The notes under the pieces are model-generated. The model was not told the DNA's origin. It was given only the letters and a program-made list of their open reading frames with translations, and made no database searches. Positions 46,601-56,936 of a stretch of DNA of 64,000 nt are shown piece after piece. The stretch comes from a virus. Every line of letters starts with the position of its first letter. Within the stretch, counting starts at the first letter, position 1. A program made the position numbers and the translations under genes. The stretch lies in the IMG/VR virus record IMGVR_UViG_3300006916_000046, positions 25,135 to 89,134 of that record, one strand, 5' to 3'.

Positions 46601-49600
46601 TATAGTAACAACTATTAATAATGATTCCTTTAAATTATCTGATGTTGGAATCGGTTCTGATTTAAAATATTTGTATTTTAATAGAAACGTCTTTAAAAAT
46701 TTAACGTCTTCTGGTTCGGGATTACACACTTTCAATTATCCAGAAATTTCTGTAAAAGTTATTGGAAAAGTTGGAGTAACTTCTATAGGTGAAGATACTT
46801 TTGAAGCTAAAGTTCAACCAATAGTTCGTGGTGAGTTAACTTCAATACATTTAACTAATAATGGACAAAATTATGGAACTAGTAGAATCTTAAACCTTAA
46901 AAGATTGCCAAAGGTAAGTTTAATTAGTGGAACTGATGCTGCACTAAAACCTGTCATACTAAATGGACAAATTGTCAATGTCGTAATTTTAAATTCTGGA
47001 AAAGATTATACATCTATACCAGATTTGATTGTACGTGGTACAGGAACATCTGGAAAATTAGTACCGATATTAAAAGATGGTGCTATTGTTGATGTTAAAA
47101 TATCCAGACCTGGCGTTGGATATGAGCAAAATTCCACATCAATTGAAGTGTTGCCGGCCGGCAATAATGCAGAATTTGAATCAGTAATTCAATCGTGGAG
47201 AGTGAATGAGGTTCGAAAAAATCTATCAAATGTCAAGGATGATGATATTTTTGTTTCTCCTAGTATGAATGATGGCAAAGGATTGCAGTGTTATTTTGCT
47301 TATGGCCCAAGAAATTTAAGAAAATTAGTATATTCCACTGATAGGGGTGGGAGAATTTTGTATGGTAGAAATGATCTAAGAATTGTGAATGGATTAGAGT
47401 CTAGCAATATAAACCACTCACCAATTATTGGATGGGCATATGATGGAAGTCCGATATATGGTCCATATGGATACAAGACAAATAAAGGAACTGGAGGAGT
47501 AACACAACTTAAGAGTGGTTATACATTAAAGTTATCCCCCAATAGACCTCCATTAGTAAATTTTCCTGAAGGATTTTTTGTTGAGGACTTTGAGTGGAGT
47601 TATTCTTCTTCTGAAGATACTCTTGATGAAAATAATGGAAGATTTTGCATAACACCAGAATTTCCAAATGGAATCTATGCGTATTTTACAACTTTTGACG
47701 CAATACCATCAGAGGATGGGGTATTTAAAAATTTTAAAGCACCCACATTTCCATATGTAATTGGAAATTCATATCATAAAACTCCAGATGAGTTTAATTT
47801 CAAAAAAAGATCAAATCAGGATGATATAAATTTAAATGATTTTAATATAAGTAGAAATACATATCCATATTTGCTGTCTAATGATAATAGTGGTTATGAT
47901 TATCTGGTAGAATCTTACAAATTTACCGATCAAGATCCTACTATTACATCAGTAAATAGGGGAAATATTACATCAATTGGTATTGTTAGTGAAGGTATAA
48001 ATTATCAAGTTGATGATACAGTCGTTCTTGACGCATCGACCACCTCTAGAGATTTTGGGCAAAGTAACAAAGTTTCTCTGATAGGAGGAGTTGGTGTATC
48101 TTCAATATCTTGCGAAACCTTTATCGTACCAAACTTAGAATTTTATCCAAATGGAAGCACTGTAGTAGCTGTACACACTACTAACCATAATATTAGTAAT
48201 AATGAGGCATTGAATGTAGTTGGACTGAGCACTGAAAAATACATTAAACCGGGTCAGTATACTGTTGGTATTTCTTCATTAACATTTGAACTGCAAAATA
48301 CTTTAAATGCTCAAAATATAACCGGAATTGTTACTTACATAAACATTAAGGCTAATACAACTTCATTTTTCTCAGACTTAAAGTTTGTAGAACCAAATGA
48401 TGTATATAATTTATATGCAAATAAGACGTATACTGAATCAGTTCGTGTTCTTCTCCCACAGGTCGGAACTGCAATTACAAGCAAGGCTTTGGATCCTGAA
48501 AGCAATCCTACAAGATTTACCGATGCTGCCGTATATGACTATATATGGGATAATTATGATGAATTTGATGTTGATGGTGATGGAGTAGTTTCTTTTAATG
48601 ATGCGATAGTTATAGTAAGACACCTGTATGGAGACGAGGTTAAGGAAAGGGGTGCTTTTTCTGGAAATCGTATTTTTTCTACAGGTGGCGGTATTAGTGG
48701 AATTGGTTATAGTGGTGTGCCGGCCGCCGCCACAAGAACTACCAACAGAGAAGTGAGAGATTTCTTGGATTTCAGATCTTTTCATTCTAGGGAAGGTAAT
48801 ATTGGAGTTTCTACAAATGTAATTACTGGTATACAAACGGGATATCTTTTTTATGGATCAGATCCAGATAATGTTGTTCGTGGAAAAGTTAGTATTGGCC
48901 AATCCGTCAACAGTACATTTGTGGCTGCTGGCACTACAGTGACTGCTATTGGTAAAAATTCTATTACTATCAGCAACACTACAACAAATACAGAAACTCA
49001 AGTAGGAACTTCAATTACATTTGGAAATGGATTGTATGATGTTGATGGTAATGGTCAAATAACTGTTTTTAGTGATGGCATAATGATAGCTAGAGTTTTT
49101 GGCCCTAGTGAATTTAAAAATCCATCTGATAATGGCATAGCTGGTTTTGCTACTGATAATACAATTTTTGATACTCTTAAGGTTTTAAATATAGATCCAG
49201 ATTTGGGAAGAATTAGAGTATTACGAACAGGTAATGGAACATATAGTGGTGTATTTGGTTCTAACAGTGAACTTGTAGAAAGATCTAGAAAAGTAGAGAT
49301 TCCATTCATTGGAATTTCAACAGTTAATGACTCAAGAAAAACCTATGAGTATTATTTTAATCCTACAGAATCCATAGGAATAGGGGAAGACATTAGTGCA
49401 GGTGCAGGTACTACAATTACATTTACGAATCCTGGTGCTGGCCAAACTCAGGTCTTTGTTCCAACCAGAGCAATTTATCTTCCATATCATACATTAAGAA
49501 CTGGTGATAAAGTTGTATATAAGACAAATATTGGAGATACAATAGGTGTATCTACTGTTAGTGGAGGTTCTAGTGTACCTCTTACCCAATATTCCGAGTT

Positions 49601-52600
49601 ATATGTTGGAAAAATAAATGACAACTTTATTGGACTTTCTACAGTAAAAGTTTCTGCGGGAACAACGGATGGAATTTTTGTTGGGGTTACACCAGAAACA
49701 GAGCATCATGAATTGCTCTATTTTGTTGGGTTGGGGACAGGTGTATATCACAGTTTAACATTTAATAATCCAGACACAGTAACTGGTAATTTAGAAAAGA
49801 ACATCGTTACTGTTTCAACTTCAAGTACGCATGGATTATCTCTTCTTGATAATGTTTTTGTTGAAGTAAAACCAAATATTAATGAAACAATAAAAGTAAA
49901 ATATAACAAGAGTATTAGAAAATTAATTGTCAATGAATATGATTATGTCACATCAGGAATTTCTTCCGAAAATAGAACAATTTCTATAACAGATCATAAA
50001 CTTTCAACAGGCCAAAAAGTTATTAATTTTTTAAATACATCTATTAATGATGATTCTTTTAAAGATGAGGGAGAATATTATGTATACGTTGTTGATAGAA
50101 ATACAATCAAGTTAACAAATGAAAAATATGAATTATTCGAAAAAACTCCATCATTTATTGGACTTTCTACTCTTTCTTCAGGATCTTTATCTTTAATAAA
50201 TCCCCCCTTAAATCTAGTTAAAAATTCTACGGTTAAATTTGATTTATCGGATTCTTCGTTATCTTATGTTCAAAATAATATTTCATATTCAGCGTTTAGA
50301 TTTGATTTTTATAGAGATTCTAGTTATAAAGACATATATGTTACTAATGAGTTAAATTCATTATTCGCAGTATCTTCTGAAGGACAAATTGGAGTAACTG
50401 CAGGTGCAAATTATACATTGACAGTCAATGATAATACTCCAAATAGACTTTACTATAAATTAACTCCCATTGATTTAAATCAAAATGTAATAGAAAATAA
50501 ACAAATTTCCGTAGATAAAGAAGTAGAATTTTTTAATTCTATTTTTCCAATAGATAGTGATTATTCTGGAAAGCATACGGTTACTGGAATTGGATCTACA
50601 TCTTTTTCATATTTACTTTCAGTAAAACCAGAAGCATCTGCTTATATTTCAACAAACACATCACTATCATATAATACTACATCATCTAGTGCATATGGAC
50701 CAATAAAAAATATATCTGTTGGTAATGGGGGCAAATATTATTCAGAAATTCCAGGAATTTCTGAAATAGTGACTGGAATAGGAACTGGAGCTATTCTTAA
50801 TGTCTTCAGTGACAGTATTGGTAAAATTAATTCAGTAAGAATTGATGATATTGGATTTGATTACCCATCAGATTTAACTTTAAAACCTGAAGTATACATT
50901 CCACAAATATTAAGAGTTGAACAATTATCAAAGTTTAAGTCAATTAGTATAATCACAGATACTCAAGGTGCTACAGGGCCCACTAATATTTTTAGACACA
51001 ATATACCACCAAAACTTGTTGTAGTTGATGGAATTACTAACAAAGTTGTGGATGATGCAATTTTGAAAATGAATCTACCTGAAAAAAAGGTAGACATTCT
51101 TCAAAATACATTTTCATTATCTGATGCTATACCAAAATTAATTCCTACAGAAAATGTAACTGGAATTGGATTCACTTCTTTAACATATGACATTTCAACC
51201 AAGGAAGTCACTGTTTCTTTGACTAACGCTCAAGGACCAAAATTTGCAAATCTCAATCAAAATACCACCGAAGATTTTGTAAATATTAGAGTTGGTGATA
51301 ATGTTTTAGTAGAAAACGTAAGTGTTGGAGTAGGAACTACTGGAACTGGATATAATTCTTCAAATTATAATTACAAATTATTCCCAGTGGTAGGTGTTAC
51401 TACTGCAACAGGAATTGTTACATTTAGTATGAGTAGTGTTATTGAGGACGATTATAATCCAGGTAAATTTATTAGTAATTTATCTTCACCTTCATTATTA
51501 CCAGAAAGACTATTTCCAAAGTTCTCTATAGAGTTAGATAAAACTGGATTTAAAGAATCCGAAATTGTGAAGTCTGGTTCTAAGACAGGAAAGGTAATAA
51601 AATTTGATAGTTTCAATAAATTAGTTCATATTGAAAGCGCAGACGAATTTTTTATCAATGATACGTTAATTTCAGAATCCTTCGGAACAAAAGCTATAGT
51701 AAAAGATAATACTTTCTTTGAAAGTAGATTAGATTTAGACTATTATTCTATAATTGGAAGAAAATGGTCAAACACCACAGGTTTTATAAGTGATAATTTG
51801 CAAAGGGTACATGACAACGACTACTATCAATATTTTTCATATGCAGTAAAATCTAAAATTGGTATTGATAAGTGGGATGAAAGTGTAAGTACTCTTAATC
51901 ATGCTGCAGGATTTAAAAAGTTTAGTGATTTACAAATTGAATCTTCGGTCCCAACTTCTTTGAGTATGAAACCAACGATTGAAGAAGTTACTACCGTGTT
52001 TATTACTCTCGATAATATTGTAGATTTGAACTGCTATGATAACTTTGATTTAGTTCATGAAAATTTACTTATTTCTGATGGTAATAGGACATTTTCAAAT
52101 GAAATTAATTTTACATCCACAATCTTAACAGATTATGATGAATCTATTTCAAATAGAGTAGTTAATATTGATGATGTCAGTGGAGAGTTTAATAGTAATC
52201 CAAGATCAACACCATTTTCGGAAATATTCAGAACATTAACAGAAGACACAAGATCTCAAAAATTTATCACATACGTTAGAGATAGAACTTTTGTTGGAGA
52301 AAGGCAATTGATGGTGGCCACTGTTCTAACTGATACTGATCGCGCCTTAGGCATGATTAATCAATATGGAACTGTCTATACTCAATCTGATTTAGGATCT
52401 CTCGATTATGTGATTGACGGCAATGATGGTGTGCTTCGTTTTTATCCGACAAAATATCAATATAATAATTATAATGTTTCGTTCTTTGCATATTCTTTAG
52501 AAGATATAGTATCAATATCAACAGTATCTTCATCGCATACTGTAGGAATTTCTTCAGAATTAGCAGGAAAACCTCAAGGAAGTATAGCCAGTATAGGATC

Positions 52601-55600
52601 TTCCGAAATACTTACAGTTGGTACTGCGGTTACAAATTTAGTGGTCATTTCGGGTATTGGAACTACCCTTCCTAGTGTTAGGTCTGCAAAAGTTTTAGTC
52701 AATATTGAAGTCGATGATGGTCAAACTGAATTTAATGAACTTAATGTTATTCATAATGGAACAGATGCACATCTATTAGAATTTGGTCAACTAAATGCAC
52801 ATTCAATTGATACTTTTGGATCATCTGGTCTTGGAACATATGGTGCATCAGTTTCTAGTGATAATGAATTGATAATTGAGTTCACTCCATCAGTAGGACT
52901 TGGAACAACTGCAGTAATTAGTGCAAATACTATTACTGTGGGTCTCTCTACAGAAATCTATAATAATCAAAATTCTGGACTTGGTTCTGAGTCTACATTA
53001 AGTTCGGGAACATTAATAACAAAATGTACAGAATTAATAGGTGGTTCTGCAGAGTCTGTTGCAGAATTTTCAAGTGAGTTTGATGCTGCGTATTCAATTA
53101 TTCAAGTTGCAGATCTTGATAATGATATGTATCAAATGTCAGAGGCTATCATTGTTTCTGATGGAACAGATGCTCACATTACAGAATTTGGAAATGTAGA
53201 AACTAATCATAGTTTGGGTGAAATGACTGGAGGTGTTAATTCAGGAATAACCCAGATTACATTCACTCCTGCTGCTGGAGTTGGAGATCTTCATGTCAAA
53301 TCATTTACACATGCAATTAAAGTGGATACTGGAACTGATTCTGGAGAAATTGATTTAGATAACTCCAAATTGATAACAAATTCAGGAACTTACACTGGAA
53401 CTGAATTAGATGTTAGAAAAGATTTTGAAATTCTCCATAAAACATATCCAGTATTTAAGAGAGTATTTGATGGATCTGACAGCAGTTTTGTTGATGTGGT
53501 CAATAATAAAATTATTCTACCATACCATTTCTTTACAACAGGAGAGAAAGTAGAATACAGACCTAAAACAGGAATTGGTACTAATAGTATAGGTATTGAT
53601 GATATAACTGTTGGAAGTGGTACTACAGATAAATTACCAACTACAGTATATGTAATTAAATTAAGTGAAAGTGAAATTAGATTTGCACAAACCGCTGAAA
53701 ATGCCCTTAAACCTTTCCCAGAACCAATTACAATAACTTCAGTTGGAATTAATAGTGATCATAGCATAACTTCAACTAATCAAAATCAGAGAGTATTAAT
53801 TTCTATTGATAATTATATACAGTCTCCTATAGTTTCTACATCAGTAACAACATCTTTAGCAGATCAAGTTTTGATAACAGAGGATTCCGTCAAATTCTCG
53901 GGAATAACTTCGTTCTTTAGTGGTGATTATATTAAGATTGATGATGAAATCATGAGAATACGTGGAGTTGGTATTGGTTCCACTAATGCAATTACGGTCT
54001 TTAGAGCCTGGGCAGGAACCTCACTTGCTGGACACTCTACGGATAGTTTAGTTACAAAGATCAAAGGAAATTATAATATTATTGGAAATACACTAAACTT
54101 TATTGAAGCTCCTTTTGGCAATAATCCAATAAGTTCTACAACTAATGCACCATCTGAAAGAGATTGGGAAGGTATTACTACATCATCTTCATTCCATGCA
54201 AGAGCGTTTATGAAAACGGGTGTTGTTGGAGCTACCACAGACACATATGCAGGAAACTACATATTTGACGACATTTCTCAAAACTTTAGTGGAAGTGAGG
54301 ACACTTATATAATAACTTCAGGAAATTCAAATGTTGTAGGAATCTCTACTAATAATGCGATAGTATTGATAAATGGTATTTTACAAGAACCAGGACTTAA
54401 TAATGATTTTACTATAACTGAAGATTCTGATGTTGGAATAAGTTCTATTAAATTTACGGGAACAGCGAGTGCCACTTCTACTGATCCAAATTCACTTAAT
54501 GTTCCTGTAGGAGGTATTATAGTTTCTGTAGCCTCATCTAGAGGACTTGGATATCAACCTTTAATATCTGCAGGTGCAACTGCTGTAATTTCAGTTGGAA
54601 ATACTGTTGAATCTATTACTATTGGAAATACTGGTTCTGGTTATAGATCAAATAACATTTATGAAATTGAAACAACAACAAAATATTCTGTTGGTGTAGG
54701 ATCTACTAACATTTTACTTTCAAATACTAATAGTGCCCTTAATGTTATTAATTTGAACACAAGTTCTACTAATACTATTGCAATTGGTACATACATTAAA
54801 GAAACAACATCTATTGTTTCTATAGCAAATACATTTGTTGGTATTGGTTCCACTTCTCCATATGAAATACCTGCAGGCACTTCAGTGAAGATTCAGATAG
54901 AGAATCCGGATGTCGGTATTGTAAATGTTGGTGTTGCTACGACTTCTTTGGGTATTGTGAATGTAACTCATGTCGGTTTTAGTACAATAAATGCAGGATT
55001 TGTTACGTCTGTGACAATAACAAATGGTGGAGATGGATTCTCATCAACAAATCCCCCATATGTAATATTTGATGAACCTCTCCCATATTCCAACATACCT
55101 TTAGTTTATAGTGAAACTTCTGTTGGAAGTGGAGGAACACAGGCAAAAGTTAATATTACTGTTGGACAAGGTTCTAGTGTGATTGATTTTGAAATCATTA
55201 ATCAAGGTTATGGATATGGTCAAGGACATGTGCTTACCATTCCTACAGGAGGTATTACCGGTATTCCTACAGATTCTTCAATTGGAACATCATTTGAAGA
55301 ATTTAAATTGACAATACAAGAAACATTAACTGATGAATTTTCTGCATGGTTTATCGGTGAAATAGAACCACTTGATGATTTCTCCGATCTTTTTGATGGA
55401 TCCAGAAAAACATTCTCATTATTTAGATCTGGAAATAGATTGTCAGTTCAGTCTGATTATGGATCAATTGTAAACGTTGATGATGTCTTAATTGTTTTCA
55501 TTAATGATATTTTACAAATTCCTGGCGATTCCTATACATTTAGTAGTGGAAGCACAATTACTTTTAGTGAAGCTCCAAAATCCGGAGATAGATTAAAGGT

Positions 55601-56918
55601 ATTGTTCTATAAAGGAACGAGTGGAACTGATGTATTGCCAAAAGAAGTTACTAATGAAGTGCATGAGGGTGATGAGTTAATAATAAATTATGATAAATCT
55701 TTAAATCAAAACAAATTTAATCAACAAGACAATAGATCTGTTTATAGTGTACTTAGTTCTGGAACAGTTAAAACAAATTCATATTATGGTCCAGGACTAT
55801 TATCAGACTCTTCTATTCATAGACCTGTTACTCTTTGCAAGCAAACTGAAGATAAAATGATCGAAGGGTTTGTAGTAAATAAAGATCGTGAGCAGTATGA
55901 ACCAATCATTTTCCCCACAGCACATTTAATTACTAATATTGGAATAGGTTCTACAATAGCATTTGTTGATAATATTCGACCATTCTTCAATCCATCAAAT
56001 GAAGCATCTAATTTAGATTTCCAAAATGATATAATTATTGTAGAAAATGGAGAAAAGGTTTCTGCAGCTGCTACTGCAATAGTTGGAGATGACACTCTAA
56101 TTCAATCTATTGTTATTTCTGAAAATGGTGTTGGTTATAGTACAGCAACTGTGAGCATTGCAAGCACTGATGGTACTTTGGGTGTTGGAACAACAGCAGT
56201 AGCTAAAGCATACGCTATTATAAGTATTGGTGGAACAATAAATTCCATAGCTATTACAACATCTGGAATAGGTTATACGAATACAAATCCACCATCAGTG
56301 TTAATTTCGCCACCACAATTTGAACAAGAAACTAATAAAGTTGTATCTTTTGAAGGCGATTTTGGTATTATTGTTGGTGTTGGAACAACTAATGTTGGGG
56401 TTTCTACTGGAATAGCATTTGATTTAATAATACCTCAAGATTCTTATTTGAGAGATACTTCAATTGTCGGAACTGCAACAACATTAACAGGATTAAAAGA
56501 GGGTTATTACTTTACTGTCTTTAATTCAAACGTTGGATATGGTGTGACTTCACTTGATGAAAATAATGAAATAGTTGGAATTGGAACCACTTGTTTAGAT
56601 AATGTTTATAGAGTTTCTGGAATCACCACTGCTCTTGAAAGAGATATAATAGGATATGGTTCAACTTATGTGACACGAGTTATTGTTAGCATTTCGACTT
56701 ATTATGGATTGGATAGTGATATTCCATCTCCAGATCAAGTTGTTTCCGGATTTACCACAGATTTCTTTGGTAAATATAGTTGGGGAAGGTTAATGCTTTC
56801 TCAAAGAACTGGAGTAATAACTTATTCAGCACAAACAAATAATGGTGTTGTTGGAATTAATACTGGATCTTTTGTGAGGAGAAAAAATTCTTTAAAATTT
56901 AGAAATTATACCACATAA
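43629..56918 (+). CDS. Giant wedge protein in the gp7 position
   Basis: 4429 aa, over four times T4 gp7 (1032). The N-terminal ~200 residues (LPEYVRLQYPQFVQFLTQYY, YSIKGTDASFKILFKALFGE) are the conserved wedge-attachment part. The rest is beta-rich fibre-like sequence. GWAYDGSPIYGPYGY near residue 1268 is YHYH-domain-like. DVDGDGVVSFNDA near 1647 and DVDGNGQITVFSD near 1804 are EF-hand/dockerin-like calcium loops, 157 residues apart. Late-gene location between gp6 and gp8 fits T4 wedge order; the extra domains suggest added host-contact functions. Sequence similarity to T4 gp7 itself was not checked. Confidence 0.75.
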   Translation: MAEQRVKVSQIVSNQLPEYVRLQYPQFVQFLTQYYQGQEYPGAPLDLIQNIDSYIKINENGNTVGFTSLSNDIDVIDNSIQVDNTSGFPEKYGLLKINDEIITYSGTTSTSFTGCVRGFSGITSFTSSDNIEDLVFSNSEASSHSEGDNVENLSRLFLQEFFKKIKKQYLYGLGDQKLTDNLNKSQFIRSAKDFYSIKGTDASFKILFKALFGENVEIVRPSDYVISPSNAIYQKTKDLVAEFISGDPYDLVNKTLYQSGDENIPEAYSPVSNVEKISTGSLNKDYYRITIDGSYLKKEGSNTESIYDNFSIHPKTKCIGEIGIGQTFIDVDSTVGFPNSGSLDVVYNDFTTDTITYSNKTINQFLDVSVISKRILDGSDIDYSSFAYSAGLGRTDGIKLRIRSVIGGYNIPKVTYQQNIGSKIKIKSLGKIGNKLKENNWIFNNSQSYNVESLELIDSRNFVYRLTTIDDNILRVGDTLRLKSLNDVFLTDDFTVTTIINNKISLIRGSDVENPNGIVSVNRILNKVKTNIHPQLSKFTANVQNVYIDNDDDSVLVASNSLPYFESPTNPDIQKIILSGLVANNQTTLKVTEDFDHNFFTGDSIYYTPNKDNNGNVISKIFDEGLYFVHRVDSNNVKLAKSGSDLYNEKYVTIDDLSGKANVDITNHIIEKYAFNGKIIEPQKLIRKIPNIHNQRDDEVNEKSLATKAGATGIFINGVEILNYKSHSYVHYGEIEEINLTSPGFGYDVINPPLLSISDSVGSGATGVCGVKGNFVDIDLIDGGFDYLDIPSIQITGGNGKSAKASANTTFVDHTLSFDSSNLLDISVDFELRSGFGGISTETSKIGFSTYHRFKNGESVVYKTLGGNAVTGLSTDSTYYVNVVNDYDIKLHLSKGDALASSGTGINTISLSDFGTGNHSFTAIPKLSVSSIRIIDPGFDYENKKRMCSSAGINTSINTIDILNHGYKTGEIIRYSFNETSIGGLSTTKDYIVTTINNDSFKLSDVGIGSDLKYLYFNRNVFKNLTSSGSGLHTFNYPEISVKVIGKVGVTSIGEDTFEAKVQPIVRGELTSIHLTNNGQNYGTSRILNLKRLPKVSLISGTDAALKPVILNGQIVNVVILNSGKDYTSIPDLIVRGTGTSGKLVPILKDGAIVDVKISRPGVGYEQNSTSIEVLPAGNNAEFESVIQSWRVNEVRKNLSNVKDDDIFVSPSMNDGKGLQCYFAYGPRNLRKLVYSTDRGGRILYGRNDLRIVNGLESSNINHSPIIGWAYDGSPIYGPYGYKTNKGTGGVTQLKSGYTLKLSPNRPPLVNFPEGFFVEDFEWSYSSSEDTLDENNGRFCITPEFPNGIYAYFTTFDAIPSEDGVFKNFKAPTFPYVIGNSYHKTPDEFNFKKRSNQDDINLNDFNISRNTYPYLLSNDNSGYDYLVESYKFTDQDPTITSVNRGNITSIGIVSEGINYQVDDTVVLDASTTSRDFGQSNKVSLIGGVGVSSISCETFIVPNLEFYPNGSTVVAVHTTNHNISNNEALNVVGLSTEKYIKPGQYTVGISSLTFELQNTLNAQNITGIVTYINIKANTTSFFSDLKFVEPNDVYNLYANKTYTESVRVLLPQVGTAITSKALDPESNPTRFTDAAVYDYIWDNYDEFDVDGDGVVSFNDAIVIVRHLYGDEVKERGAFSGNRIFSTGGGISGIGYSGVPAAATRTTNREVRDFLDFRSFHSREGNIGVSTNVITGIQTGYLFYGSDPDNVVRGKVSIGQSVNSTFVAAGTTVTAIGKNSITISNTTTNTETQVGTSITFGNGLYDVDGNGQITVFSDGIMIARVFGPSEFKNPSDNGIAGFATDNTIFDTLKVLNIDPDLGRIRVLRTGNGTYSGVFGSNSELVERSRKVEIPFIGISTVNDSRKTYEYYFNPTESIGIGEDISAGAGTTITFTNPGAGQTQVFVPTRAIYLPYHTLRTGDKVVYKTNIGDTIGVSTVSGGSSVPLTQYSELYVGKINDNFIGLSTVKVSAGTTDGIFVGVTPETEHHELLYFVGLGTGVYHSLTFNNPDTVTGNLEKNIVTVSTSSTHGLSLLDNVFVEVKPNINETIKVKYNKSIRKLIVNEYDYVTSGISSENRTISITDHKLSTGQKVINFLNTSINDDSFKDEGEYYVYVVDRNTIKLTNEKYELFEKTPSFIGLSTLSSGSLSLINPPLNLVKNSTVKFDLSDSSLSYVQNNISYSAFRFDFYRDSSYKDIYVTNELNSLFAVSSEGQIGVTAGANYTLTVNDNTPNRLYYKLTPIDLNQNVIENKQISVDKEVEFFNSIFPIDSDYSGKHTVTGIGSTSFSYLLSVKPEASAYISTNTSLSYNTTSSSAYGPIKNISVGNGGKYYSEIPGISEIVTGIGTGAILNVFSDSIGKINSVRIDDIGFDYPSDLTLKPEVYIPQILRVEQLSKFKSISIITDTQGATGPTNIFRHNIPPKLVVVDGITNKVVDDAILKMNLPEKKVDILQNTFSLSDAIPKLIPTENVTGIGFTSLTYDISTKEVTVSLTNAQGPKFANLNQNTTEDFVNIRVGDNVLVENVSVGVGTTGTGYNSSNYNYKLFPVVGVTTATGIVTFSMSSVIEDDYNPGKFISNLSSPSLLPERLFPKFSIELDKTGFKESEIVKSGSKTGKVIKFDSFNKLVHIESADEFFINDTLISESFGTKAIVKDNTFFESRLDLDYYSIIGRKWSNTTGFISDNLQRVHDNDYYQYFSYAVKSKIGIDKWDESVSTLNHAAGFKKFSDLQIESSVPTSLSMKPTIEEVTTVFITLDNIVDLNCYDNFDLVHENLLISDGNRTFSNEINFTSTILTDYDESISNRVVNIDDVSGEFNSNPRSTPFSEIFRTLTEDTRSQKFITYVRDRTFVGERQLMVATVLTDTDRALGMINQYGTVYTQSDLGSLDYVIDGNDGVLRFYPTKYQYNNYNVSFFAYSLEDIVSISTVSSSHTVGISSELAGKPQGSIASIGSSEILTVGTAVTNLVVISGIGTTLPSVRSAKVLVNIEVDDGQTEFNELNVIHNGTDAHLLEFGQLNAHSIDTFGSSGLGTYGASVSSDNELIIEFTPSVGLGTTAVISANTITVGLSTEIYNNQNSGLGSESTLSSGTLITKCTELIGGSAESVAEFSSEFDAAYSIIQVADLDNDMYQMSEAIIVSDGTDAHITEFGNVETNHSLGEMTGGVNSGITQITFTPAAGVGDLHVKSFTHAIKVDTGTDSGEIDLDNSKLITNSGTYTGTELDVRKDFEILHKTYPVFKRVFDGSDSSFVDVVNNKIILPYHFFTTGEKVEYRPKTGIGTNSIGIDDITVGSGTTDKLPTTVYVIKLSESEIRFAQTAENALKPFPEPITITSVGINSDHSITSTNQNQRVLISIDNYIQSPIVSTSVTTSLADQVLITEDSVKFSGITSFFSGDYIKIDDEIMRIRGVGIGSTNAITVFRAWAGTSLAGHSTDSLVTKIKGNYNIIGNTLNFIEAPFGNNPISSTTNAPSERDWEGITTSSSFHARAFMKTGVVGATTDTYAGNYIFDDISQNFSGSEDTYIITSGNSNVVGISTNNAIVLINGILQEPGLNNDFTITEDSDVGISSIKFTGTASATSTDPNSLNVPVGGIIVSVASSRGLGYQPLISAGATAVISVGNTVESITIGNTGSGYRSNNIYEIETTTKYSVGVGSTNILLSNTNSALNVINLNTSSTNTIAIGTYIKETTSIVSIANTFVGIGSTSPYEIPAGTSVKIQIENPDVGIVNVGVATTSLGIVNVTHVGFSTINAGFVTSVTITNGGDGFSSTNPPYVIFDEPLPYSNIPLVYSETSVGSGGTQAKVNITVGQGSSVIDFEIINQGYGYGQGHVLTIPTGGITGIPTDSSIGTSFEEFKLTIQETLTDEFSAWFIGEIEPLDDFSDLFDGSRKTFSLFRSGNRLSVQSDYGSIVNVDDVLIVFINDILQIPGDSYTFSSGSTITFSEAPKSGDRLKVLFYKGTSGTDVLPKEVTNEVHEGDELIINYDKSLNQNKFNQQDNRSVYSVLSSGTVKTNSYYGPGLLSDSSIHRPVTLCKQTEDKMIEGFVVNKDREQYEPIIFPTAHLITNIGIGSTIAFVDNIRPFFNPSNEASNLDFQNDIIIVENGEKVSAAATAIVGDDTLIQSIVISENGVGYSTATVSIASTDGTLGVGTTAVAKAYAIISIGGTINSIAITTSGIGYTNTNPPSVLISPPQFEQETNKVVSFEGDFGIIVGVGTTNVGVSTGIAFDLIIPQDSYLRDTSIVGTATTLTGLKEGYYFTVFNSNVGYGVTSLDENNEIVGIGTTCLDNVYRVSGITTALERDIIGYGSTYVTRVIVSISTYYGLDSDIPSPDQVVSGFTTDFFGKYSWGRLMLSQRTGVITYSAQTNNGVVGINTGSFVRRKNSLKFRNYTT

Positions 56919-56921
56919 ATA
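56914..56921 (+). promoter_or_regulatory. Late promoter octamer (CATAAATA)
   Basis: CATAAATA overlaps the stop codon of the giant gene, 15 bp before gp8. Confidence 0.45.
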
Positions 56922-56936
56922 ACTAAAAACATAAAA

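Noticed and set aside
50995-51002. GGGCCC inside the giant gene
   Set aside because: It has none of the flanking AAAGTGT or TAGTRTAAG sequence, so it is not a copy of the element.
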